Shown: one piece after another, positions 44,355 to 52,362 of the stretch | Position numbering within the stretch: the first letter of the stretch is position 1 | Layout of the letters: every line of letters starts with the position of its first letter | Assembly: GCA_029260495.1 (NCBI GenBank) | Contig: JAJDDD010000020.1 | Coordinates: 62,001-126,000, forward strand | From: Phycisphaerales bacterium | GTDB lineage: Bacteria; Planctomycetota; Phycisphaerae; Phycisphaerales; UBA1924 | DNA: 64,000 bases | Direction of reading: 5' to 3' | Position numbers and translations under genes: made by a program | The notes under the pieces: generated by a model | What the model was told of the DNA's origin: nothing | What the model saw: only the letters and a program-made list of their open reading frames with translations | Database searches by the model: none

Positions 44355-46295
44355 ATGGCAGAACTCATCCCCTATCCATTCGGCCGGCTCGTCACGCGGA
44401 TGCTGCGCGAACTTGACAACGGGAAATCCTGTTTCGACCTCCCCTCATCAAAGTTTTTCACCGGCGCCGACGAGCTCGATTTCTCCGTCTCGTTCCACGG
44501 TGTCCGCGCTTCAACGCCCTTAGGCCCCGCGGCCGGCCCGCACTCGCAGATGGCGCAGAACATTGCGCTCGCATGGCTGGGCGGCTCGCGGATTATCGAA
44601 CTCAAAACGGTCCAGGTTCTCGATGAGCTCACCCTCCCAAGACCATGCATCGACATGCGCACAGTCGGCTACAACGTTGAATGGTCGCAGGAGTTGAAAC
44701 TCCAGCAATCGCTGGAAGAGTACGTCAAGGGGATGATGCTCATCACGATCCTCAAACACTCCGGCTATCTTGATCTGCAACCCGGCGCCGAGGACACCAT
44801 CTATGACATGAGCGTCGGGTACGACCTAGCTGGCATCCAATCGCCAACAGTTCGCGCATTCCTCGACGGCATGCGTGACTCTTCGCCAATGATCGATCAC
44901 TTGCGCGGGCAGATCCCCGAGGAGTTCGCCTGGGCCCGCGATCTGAAGTTCCCCACAACAATCTCGAACACACTCACCCTCAGCACCTTCCACGGTTGCC
45001 CGCCTGATGAGATTGAGCGCATCATCGATTACCTGCTGCGCGAGCATCGTCTGCACTGCATCATCAAGCTCAACCCAACCCTGCTTGGCAAGCCGCGCGT
45101 CGATGAGCTTCTTCATGATCGGATGGGATACTCGCACGTCAACGCGCCAATTGAAGCCTTTGAGAAAGATACGAAGTGGGACCAGATGGTCGGCTTCGTC
45201 ACACGCCTCAAACAAACCGCAGACTCCCTGGGGCTCGGCCTCGGAGTAAAGTTCACCAACACGCTGCTCGTCGAGCACGATGGTGATTATCTGCCGGCGA
45301 CTGAAAAGGAAAAGTACCTCTCCGGCCACGCGCTGCACCCCATCTCAATGACTCTTGTCGGCGAGTTCCGACGGGAGTTTGGCGCCGACATTCCAGTCTC
45401 CTTCTCCGCTGGAATCGACCGCAGCAACTTCGCCGACGCTGTCTCTTTGGGACTCACGCCAATCACCACCTGCTCTGATCTGCTCCGCCAGGGCGGATAC
45501 GCCCGGCAAGCTGGGTATTTCCAGGCGCTGCGCAAACGAATGACCGACCTTGGCGCAAGCACGATTGACGACTTCATCATTAAATCCGCCAGCGCGGGGA
45601 CAACAACGCCCACGCGCGAACAGGCGATTCTGCTCAACACTGAGTTGTATACGCAGACCGTCGCTGACAACCCGCGCTACGGCGCTGAAGCGAACAGCAA
45701 AGCCCCAAAGAAAATCGGCTCGAAGCTGGAACTCTTCAACTGCATCACCTGCGACAAGTGCATTCCCGTCTGTCCCAACGATGCAAACTTCACGCTCTCG
45801 ATGCCGCCGGAAGCAATCCCGGTTGAGATACTTCACCAGAATGAAGGTGTCTGGGTAAGCGAGCCGTGTGAATCGGTCGTGCTCAACAAGAAGCACCAAA
45901 TCGCCAACTTCGCCGACTTCTGCAATGAGTGTGGCAACTGCGATGTGTTCTGTCCCGAGGATGGCGGTCCGTACATCCTCAAGCCGAGATTCTTTGGTTC
46001 GGAAGCGAGCTTCGACGAGTTCGCTGAGCACGACGGGTTCTTCATCGAGCGCTCAAACACTTCAACGCGATTCCTTGCTCGCTTTGACGGAGCCCGCTTT
46101 GAAGTGATCTTCGCGAGTGATGATGTTTCATTTGCCGGCGATGGATTTCATGTCAGGCTCAACCTGAACGATCCAACCGGCACAATCAACGGAGAGGCGT
46201 CAGGCCCGGTGGACCTGACATACCTGCGCATTATTGACGCGCTGCGGACCGCGATTTTTCACGATGATGCCCCGGTCAGTTATGTGAACGTGTAA
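44355..46295 (+). CDS. ygfK: YgfK-like putative flavin/iron-sulphur reductase, N-terminal half only
   Basis: Resembles the N-terminal part of YgfK, long annotated as putative selenate reductase subunit and found in purine-catabolic clusters. The opening (MAELIPYPFGRLVTRMLREL), GPAAGPHSQMAQNIALAWLG, ELKTVQVLDELTLPRPCID and MSVGYDLAGIQSPTVRAFLD match the dihydroorotate-dehydrogenase-like fold. Two [4Fe-4S] motifs follow, CITCDKCIPVCP (about residue 462) and CNECGNCDVFCP (about 521). Enterobacterial YgfK is about 1030 residues and carries a GltD-like NAD(P)H/FAD half; this protein stops at 646 with no such half. It ends at 46295, directly against the convergent nitrilase gene. The codons are C-ending. 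Confidence 0.85.
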   Translation: MAELIPYPFGRLVTRMLRELDNGKSCFDLPSSKFFTGADELDFSVSFHGVRASTPLGPAAGPHSQMAQNIALAWLGGSRIIELKTVQVLDELTLPRPCIDMRTVGYNVEWSQELKLQQSLEEYVKGMMLITILKHSGYLDLQPGAEDTIYDMSVGYDLAGIQSPTVRAFLDGMRDSSPMIDHLRGQIPEEFAWARDLKFPTTISNTLTLSTFHGCPPDEIERIIDYLLREHRLHCIIKLNPTLLGKPRVDELLHDRMGYSHVNAPIEAFEKDTKWDQMVGFVTRLKQTADSLGLGLGVKFTNTLLVEHDGDYLPATEKEKYLSGHALHPISMTLVGEFRREFGADIPVSFSAGIDRSNFADAVSLGLTPITTCSDLLRQGGYARQAGYFQALRKRMTDLGASTIDDFIIKSASAGTTTPTREQAILLNTELYTQTVADNPRYGAEANSKAPKKIGSKLELFNCITCDKCIPVCPNDANFTLSMPPEAIPVEILHQNEGVWVSEPCESVVLNKKHQIANFADFCNECGNCDVFCPEDGGPYILKPRFFGSEASFDEFAEHDGFFIERSNTSTRFLARFDGARFEVIFASDDVSFAGDGFHVRLNLNDPTGTINGEASGPVDLTYLRIIDALRTAIFHDDAPVSYVNV

Positions 46296-47228
46296 TCAGG
46301 AATCGATGTGCGGATTTCGATCACGCGCAAGATTCCACCCTGATGGATCGGATTCTTCGAGAGACTCGAAATCAATATCAGCGATCACCAGATTGTCGTG
46401 CTTGCTGATATTGTCGCACCGCCCGTTGGGACCGACAAAGTGGGAGTCGCCGAAATAGTCCTGATTCCAGGGCGATTCAACTCCCCGGCGGTTGGACCCA
46501 CCGATGAAGACGTTGTTCCGGGCTGCGTCGCACTCGAACTCAATGTTCCACATACGCCGGGATTTTTCACCAAACGTCACCGCCGGCGAAAAAATCAACT
46601 GCGCTCCAGCCCGCGCTAAACCCTCAGCCATGCGCGAAAAATGACGGTCATAGCAGATGCTCACGCCGACGCGCCCGACAGATGTCGAGAAAACAGGCAG
46701 CAGTGGATTGTCGCCAAGAATCTTCGGCGACGCATCATTGTAAGGAACTACTGCGGGCCCGTAGTAAAATGATTCATCAAAAGCACCCTGCTCGTTGGCG
46801 CCGTGCGGAATATGCGCTTTGCGGAACTTGCCAAGGTTGGCGCCATTGCGATCAATGACAACCGCGGTGTTGAACCGATCGCCAGTTTGTGCGCACAACT
46901 CATGGATCGGCGCAATGATGACGACGCCGTGTCTGGACGCCTCTGCTTGCATACGGGTGACGCTGGGGCCGCCCGCTGCATCCTCTGCCATATCGAGCCA
47001 CATCGGATCGCGAGCGAGCGCGAAGTAAGGCGCGGGGAAAAGCTCACCCAGCCCGATGATATGCGCGCCTGCGCTCGCCGCTTGCGCGATGAGTTCAGAG
47101 TGGTGATCGAGGTTCGCCTTGCGGATTTCGTCCAGCTTGCCGGCTAGAGTGGAAAGTCCATCGACGCGCGCAGGCATGCCCCGATATGCGCTCACCGTCT
47201 GCGTCATCGCGGCGTGCACTGTGCTCAT
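46296..47228 (-). CDS. Carbon-nitrogen hydrolase, beta-ureidopropionase-like nitrilase family
   Basis: A 310-residue cytosolic amidase of the nitrilase superfamily. The catalytic triad is Glu62 (LGELFPAPYF), Lys137 (KFRKAHIPHG) and Cys192 (SICYDRHF). The length and the RRGVESPWNQDYFGDSHFVG region resemble beta-ureidopropionase/N-carbamoylputrescine amidohydrolase, which remove a carbamoyl group to release CO2 and ammonia. Substrate is inferred from context: last in the run of purine-catabolic-type genes. It starts with ATG overlapping the stop of the M20 gene (ATGA), so it is co-translated. The frame extends upstream to 47288 without similarity. Confidence 0.9.
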   Translation of the reverse strand: MSTVHAAMTQTVSAYRGMPARVDGLSTLAGKLDEIRKANLDHHSELIAQAASAGAHIIGLGELFPAPYFALARDPMWLDMAEDAAGGPSVTRMQAEASRHGVVIIAPIHELCAQTGDRFNTAVVIDRNGANLGKFRKAHIPHGANEQGAFDESFYYGPAVVPYNDASPKILGDNPLLPVFSTSVGRVGVSICYDRHFSRMAEGLARAGAQLIFSPAVTFGEKSRRMWNIEFECDAARNNVFIGGSNRRGVESPWNQDYFGDSHFVGPNGRCDNISKHDNLVIADIDFESLEESDPSGWNLARDRNPHIDS

Positions 47229-48502
47229 CCGTCTTCGTCGCTGAGTGAAAGGATCACAGACAGCAGCGTGTTGATCCCGTCGGCGCACTGTTTGGGTGTG
47301 GAGAGTTCGCGCGGGTTATGGCTGATGCCGTCGTTCAATCCGGGCGTGAAAATCATCGCCGTCTTGCACACCGCAGACCATTCCTGTGCATCGTGCCCAG
47401 CGCCGGCGAGAATCCGCCGATGTGATAACCCCTGCCCGTCAGCAGCAGCTTCAATAGCCCGCTGCACCGATTCGTCAAAAACCACCGCTGGCGTGCGCGC
47501 CGTTTGGACGGATTCAATCGTCACGCCCAACTCTTGCGCAATGTGCTGCTGATACGCATCGAGGTTCGTCTCGGCCCGACGCATCGCATCATCATCCGGG
47601 TTGCGCAGGTCCACCGTCGCGATGACGCGACCTGGAATTACATTTATCATCCCCGGCTCGGGATGGATCACACCCATCGTGGCGCGCATCTCGGCGCCGT
47701 ACTCGCCGCCTGCGCACATCTCATGCAAACGACAATTTATCCGCGCCGCCGCCAGCCCCGCGTCTTTGCGAAAGCTCATCGGCGTGGCGCCAGCGTGCGC
47801 ACTGGCGCCGGTGATCGTCAGTCTTCGCCAGGAAATCCCCTGCACGCCCGTGACAACGCCCAAGTCTATCTCCTCATGAATCAGTGTGGGGCCCTGCTCA
47901 ACGTGGCACTCGACAAAGGCGTGAGGCGTGCGCATGCCGACCGCTTCTGCGCCGAGAAAACCAATCGATTTGAGTTCTTGTTGTACGGATTTGCCATCAT
48001 CGTCGGTGAGGGAATACGCCTGCTCCAGCGGAATGCGCCCAACGGCGACGGCGCTGCCCAGCATGTCCGTCCCGAATCGGCAACCTTCCTCATCGGTAAA
48101 GAAGGCGATCGTAAGCGGACGACGGGTGGTAACGCCGTGATCGTTCAGCGTGCGCACAACTTCCAACGCCCCGAGCACGCCCAGCGCGCCATCGAAGCGA
48201 CCGCCAGTCGGAACGGAATCCACATGAGAACCGGACATCACCGGCGCCTGGGCGGGCTCGAGCCCCGCTCGGTCAGCGTAGGTGTTGCCGATCGCGTCGA
48301 CGCTGACTGTGAGCCCCGCTTCCTCGAACCAGCCCTTGACCAGCCGGCGCCCCCGAGCGTCCTCTGGCGACAGGGCCAGCCGGCGCACGCCTGTGACGCT
48401 CACCTCTTCGTCGTGATAGGCGCCGACCGCGCCGAGTTCGTCGAGCGACGCCATCAGTCGGTCGGTGTTGATCTTCAGTTGTGCGCGCGCGTCGGTCGTC
48501 AC
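47225..48502 (-). CDS. M20-family N-carbamoyl-L-amino-acid hydrolase / allantoate amidohydrolase
   Basis: A 425-residue zinc amidohydrolase. Metal-binding motifs of the family are GSHVDSVPTGGRFDGALGV (His and Asp), FFTDEEGCRFG (catalytic Glu pair), and ECHVEQGP; a C-terminal GAGHDAQEW and the dimer domain (GASAHAGATPMSFRKDA) complete the HyuC/AllC pattern. It hydrolyses ureido or carbamoyl groups from allantoate-like or N-carbamoyl amino acids. YgeY in purine clusters belongs to the same large family, but this protein reads as HyuC/AllC. Start GTG 48502 overlaps the SsnA stop (GTGA); the frame extends to 48538. It forms part of an overlapping operon. Confidence 0.9.
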   Translation of the reverse strand: MTTDARAQLKINTDRLMASLDELGAVGAYHDEEVSVTGVRRLALSPEDARGRRLVKGWFEEAGLTVSVDAIGNTYADRAGLEPAQAPVMSGSHVDSVPTGGRFDGALGVLGALEVVRTLNDHGVTTRRPLTIAFFTDEEGCRFGTDMLGSAVAVGRIPLEQAYSLTDDDGKSVQQELKSIGFLGAEAVGMRTPHAFVECHVEQGPTLIHEEIDLGVVTGVQGISWRRLTITGASAHAGATPMSFRKDAGLAAARINCRLHEMCAGGEYGAEMRATMGVIHPEPGMINVIPGRVIATVDLRNPDDDAMRRAETNLDAYQQHIAQELGVTIESVQTARTPAVVFDESVQRAIEAAADGQGLSHRRILAGAGHDAQEWSAVCKTAMIFTPGLNDGISHNPRELSTPKQCADGINTLLSVILSLSDEDG

Positions 48503-49758
48503 AGCTTCTCCCAGAGTCGCATAGCCTCCCGCTGACAACCCGCGAGCAGCTTGTCCTCATCCACCAGCGCACAGCGCCCGTGATCGAGGACGAGCTTGCC
48601 CCGCGCGATCACGGATTCGACATGAGCCCGACTGAGCCCGTACATCATGTGCGCAGGCCAGTTGTCGGTCGTGATGGGTGTCGGCGGGTTATAGTTGAGA
48701 ACGACGAGGTCGTTGTCCGATGCGCCCGCAAACTGATTTGTTTTCAGATAGCGATGCACCGAACGAAGGCGGTTATGAGCTTCCTGCGGTGACATCCCCC
48801 CTTCTTCGCGCTGAGCCATCATGTACGCAGTCCGGGCGGCGCCCAGCGCATCGGAGTGCATCCCATCCGTCCCGATCATCACCTTGTCAGGGAAAGCGCG
48901 AGCATCGAGGGCGCCGACCGCGTTGTTTTGATTGGATTCGGACTGTTGCGACAGCCAGGCGCTTGAGCCGGCGATGATCTCTCGCTCATTGTTGTCCAGA
49001 TGAATGCAGTGGGCGAGAATTGTTTTGGATGATTCTAAAGCGCCGGCGGCGCGCAGTCGCTCGATGACACGACAGTCATAGTTTTCAAGGCAGTGGTCCT
49101 GATCCGCTTGATCCTCCGCGACGTGAATGTGCAAGCCCGTGTCGTGCGTGTGCGCAAGATCAATGGCGCTTTTGAGCAGCGAATCAGAGACGGTGAACGA
49201 TGCGTGTAATCCGACGAGCCCCTGATGGTTTGTCAGGTAGTTGTCGGTCTCCTGAAGACCTGCATCGCGGCTACTTTCGCCATCGCGATCGCTGAGTTCG
49301 TAGCAGAGGAGATGCCCCACGCCGACCTCGTCGAGAGCGCCGGCGATGGTGTGCAGGGAACCCTGAGCGGCGTTCGGGGAGGCGTGGTGGTCGATGATAA
49401 CCGACACACCGCTTTTGAGCGCATCAATCGCGACAGCGTGCGCACAGGCGCGGACCATGTCGAGGTCGAGCGCCTTGTCCAGGCGCCACCAGATGAGTTC
49501 GAGAATTTCAACGAAGTTTTTCGGGGCTATTGGAGGCGCGGGCATGCCGCGCGCCAGGGCGGAGTAGATGTGGTGGTGGGCGATGGCGAAGGCGGGGGTG
49601 ACGATCCTGCCTGCGCAGTCGATGACCTTGGCGCCCTTGGGCGCACGATCGACGAACTCGAGATCGCCTGCGGGATCCTCACGAACAACGATGGTTCCCG
49701 TGCGCATGGATGCGCCGTCACGGCTGATGAACGTCGCGTTGGTCAGGGCGATGGGCAT
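48499..49758 (-). CDS. ssnA: SsnA-like amidohydrolase (putative aminohydrolase of purine-catabolic clusters)
   Basis: A 419-residue metal-dependent amidohydrolase. The N-terminal HxH is at residues 61-63 (AHHHIYSALARGM). Later motifs are LHIHVAEDQ, ILAHCIHLDNNE and MIGTDGMHSDA with the catalytic Asp. The ALARGM and SDRDG segments are typical of SsnA, the guanine-deaminase/atrazine-chlorohydrolase relative present in E. coli beside ygfK and xdhD. It may deaminate or hydrolyse a heterocycle or its product. It lies directly after the xanthine-dehydrogenase-like gene (one base apart) in the same transcript. Confidence 0.88.
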   Translation of the reverse strand: MPIALTNATFISRDGASMRTGTIVVREDPAGDLEFVDRAPKGAKVIDCAGRIVTPAFAIAHHHIYSALARGMPAPPIAPKNFVEILELIWWRLDKALDLDMVRACAHAVAIDALKSGVSVIIDHHASPNAAQGSLHTIAGALDEVGVGHLLCYELSDRDGESSRDAGLQETDNYLTNHQGLVGLHASFTVSDSLLKSAIDLAHTHDTGLHIHVAEDQADQDHCLENYDCRVIERLRAAGALESSKTILAHCIHLDNNEREIIAGSSAWLSQQSESNQNNAVGALDARAFPDKVMIGTDGMHSDALGAARTAYMMAQREEGGMSPQEAHNRLRSVHRYLKTNQFAGASDNDLVVLNYNPPTPITTDNWPAHMMYGLSRAHVESVIARGKLVLDHGRCALVDEDKLLAGCQREAMRLWEKL

Positions 49759-52350
49759 CTATGAAAAATCGATCGTAGCCTGTGCGACGGAATCAGTCAT
49801 GGGGAGTGTGCGCCGGCGGACGCCATCGTAGAGAGCGAGCGCGTTGGCGACGGCTGGGGCGGTGGGGACGAGCCCGATCTCACCGACCCCCTTGGCGCCG
49901 TAAGGACCGAACTCGTCTGGGGCTTCGACGCCGCGGACGACGATGGCGGGGGTTTGGCGAGCGCGCAAAACGCCGCACTTGCGCAGGCGCGTTGACTTAA
50001 GCTCGCTGTTTTCCTGCGGCAGATCTTCGGTGAGGGCGTAGCCGAGGCCCATGTGAATGGAGCCCTCGATTTGACCCTCGAAGAGGGTTGGGTTCATGAC
50101 TCTTCCGGCGTCGTGGGCCGCGATGACGCGCTCAATCTTGCCGTCATCGTCGAGAATGACGACCTGTGTAGCGTAGCTGTAGGAATAGTGAGTGCAGATA
50201 GGCTTGCCGTTTTCTTTGCCAGGCTTGTTGGTCCAGTCGCACACCCACTCGCCGAAAAACTCTTTCCCCACGAGATCGGCGAGACCGGAGCCGTTCATGG
50301 CAGCTTTCAGAGGTTTGCAGGCCTCGATGATGGCGTTACCGACCAAACTGGTGGCGCGCGAGGCGGTGGTCATTCCGCAGGGTGTTTCGTGATGCGTCTG
50401 GACATGGACGGTGCAGATTTCCGGCGGGAGGCCGGTCTCTTCACAGAACGTTTGGATCGCCATGGTGTGGACACCCTGACCCATTTCGGTCCAGCCGTGA
50501 TGGATTTCGACATGATCTGGGGCTTTGACGATGAGGCGGGCGGTTCCGGAATCGGGCATGCCGTTGCCGATGCCGGTGTTCTTGAGACCGCAGGCGATGC
50601 CGGCGTGTTTTGCGCTTCTGAAGTCGTCTTTGACCGCTTCGAGCGTGGCGCGAATGCCGACGCCTGAAGCAAGCACCTGCCCGGTGGCGGTTGACGATCC
50701 TTCAGTGAGGGCGTTGTCGTAGCGGAACTGCCAGCGGTCGAACCCGCCGAGCTCGCAGAGTTCATCGATGGCGCATTCGATGGCGAAGGTCGCCTGGTTG
50801 GCGCCGAAACCGCGCATCGCGCCGCAGGGCAGGTTGTTGGTGTAGACGCAGGTGGAGATGACATCGACATTGGGCACGGTGTAGGCGCCGGTGGAATGAC
50901 CAGTGGCGCGCTCGAGCACCTTGGCGCCGACGGAGGCGTAGGCGCCAGTGTCGCCGGTGATGCGGGCGCGGACAGCGAGGAGCTTTCCGTTGGCGTCGCA
51001 ACCAACCTTGTAGGCCATGTGGAGCGGATGGCGCTTGGGATGAACGCGGATGGACTCGTCGCGGGTGAGTTCGATCTTGACCGGCCGGTGAAGAAGATGC
51101 GCCATCAGGGCGGCGTGACCCTGAACGGAGAGATCTTCTTTCCCGCCGAATCCGCCGCCGTTGGGGACGAGTTCGATTTCGACGTTCTTTTCTTCAAGGC
51201 CTAACAACAAGGCGACTTGCCGGCGATCTTCGTAGACGCCCTGACTCTGGGAGTAGAGCTTAACGCCGCCATCGATGGGCTCTGCGATGCAGGCTTCGGG
51301 CTCCATGAATGCATGCTCGATGCGCTGGGTGGTGTACTCGCGCTCGACGATGTGGGCGCAGTCAGCGAAGGTTTTTTCTGCGTCTCCCTTGAGTGCTTTG
51401 GAGACGGAGAGAACGTTGCCGGATTCATGAATCTGTGGCGCGTCAGGCTTGAGGGCATCGAACATATCGGAGACGGGTTGGAGGACTTCGTATTCGATCT
51501 CGATGGCGTCCGCTGCTTCGCGGGCCGCCTGTCTGGTTTCGGCGGCGACGCAAGCGATACAGTCACCGATGTAGCGGGTCGTCTCACCTACTGCGACCAT
51601 CAGGGGCCAATCGGGAACGATGAGTCCGACGCTGCGCTGTCCGGGGACATCGTTGGCGAGGAAGACACGCTCAACACCCGGGATTGCTTGTGCTTTGGCA
51701 ATATTGATTTTTTTGACGATGGCGCGGGGATGGTCGCTAAGCCGAAGGGCGCCGAAGAGTTGCCCTTTGATGGTCATGTCTGCGACGAAGGGACGTTTGC
51801 CGAGGACGAGCGGGCGGACGTTGTGCTTGACGAGGCGCGATCCGACGGCGCCGGTCTGCTCTGTGGCGTTAATGGGCTCGCTGGTGCGAATAGATTCGCC
51901 GGCGCGCTGGATGGATTCAATAATCTTGGTGTACCCGGTGCATCGGCACAAGTGCTGATTGAGCGCAGTCCGGATGTCTTTTTCGCTGGGGTCGGGGTTG
52001 GATTCAAGGAGGTTGGCGGCGCGGGTGACGATCCCGGGGATGCAGAAACCGCACTGCGCCCCGCCGCTGACAGCGAATGCGTCGGCGAGTGTATTCATGA
52101 CGCTCGGGTCGGCGCCCTCGATGGTGCGCACGGCGCCGCCGGCGACCTTCTTCATCTGGATGACGCAGGAGAGGACGATCTTGCCATTAAGATCGACGGC
52201 GCAGCATCCGCAGGCTGCCTGTGGGGCGCACCCATCCTTGACGGAGGTGATGCCGGCCTCCTCGCGGAGGTAGGTCATGAGCGACGTGGTCGGATCGCCG
52301 GCGAAGGTGGCGTCGGCGCCATTGAGATTGAAGCTGATCGATTCGCTCAT
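49759..52350 (-). CDS. Molybdenum hydroxylase, selenium-dependent xanthine dehydrogenase type (no FAD domain)
   Basis: A 863-residue fused 2Fe-2S/molybdopterin hydroxylase. Residues 1-150 hold two [2Fe-2S] sites: Cys 41, 47, 50 and 62 (spacing C-x5-C-x2-C) and Cys 100, 103, 135, 137. The Mo domain has GGGFGGKED, GAMRGFGANQ, TEMGQGVHTM and GAKGVGE, the last with the catalytic Glu. There is no FAD domain and no neighbouring FAD-subunit gene, so electrons must leave by another partner. The form matches the TIGR03311-type Se-dependent xanthine dehydrogenases, whose cofactor has a labile selenium; that assignment is inference. The gene starts 12 bases after the PLP-lyase stop. Confidence 0.88.
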   Translation of the reverse strand: MSESISFNLNGADATFAGDPTTSLMTYLREEAGITSVKDGCAPQAACGCCAVDLNGKIVLSCVIQMKKVAGGAVRTIEGADPSVMNTLADAFAVSGGAQCGFCIPGIVTRAANLLESNPDPSEKDIRTALNQHLCRCTGYTKIIESIQRAGESIRTSEPINATEQTGAVGSRLVKHNVRPLVLGKRPFVADMTIKGQLFGALRLSDHPRAIVKKINIAKAQAIPGVERVFLANDVPGQRSVGLIVPDWPLMVAVGETTRYIGDCIACVAAETRQAAREAADAIEIEYEVLQPVSDMFDALKPDAPQIHESGNVLSVSKALKGDAEKTFADCAHIVEREYTTQRIEHAFMEPEACIAEPIDGGVKLYSQSQGVYEDRRQVALLLGLEEKNVEIELVPNGGGFGGKEDLSVQGHAALMAHLLHRPVKIELTRDESIRVHPKRHPLHMAYKVGCDANGKLLAVRARITGDTGAYASVGAKVLERATGHSTGAYTVPNVDVISTCVYTNNLPCGAMRGFGANQATFAIECAIDELCELGGFDRWQFRYDNALTEGSSTATGQVLASGVGIRATLEAVKDDFRSAKHAGIACGLKNTGIGNGMPDSGTARLIVKAPDHVEIHHGWTEMGQGVHTMAIQTFCEETGLPPEICTVHVQTHHETPCGMTTASRATSLVGNAIIEACKPLKAAMNGSGLADLVGKEFFGEWVCDWTNKPGKENGKPICTHYSYSYATQVVILDDDGKIERVIAAHDAGRVMNPTLFEGQIEGSIHMGLGYALTEDLPQENSELKSTRLRKCGVLRARQTPAIVVRGVEAPDEFGPYGAKGVGEIGLVPTAPAVANALALYDGVRRRTLPMTDSVAQATIDFS

Positions 52351-52362
52351 GTCGTCCTCGGA

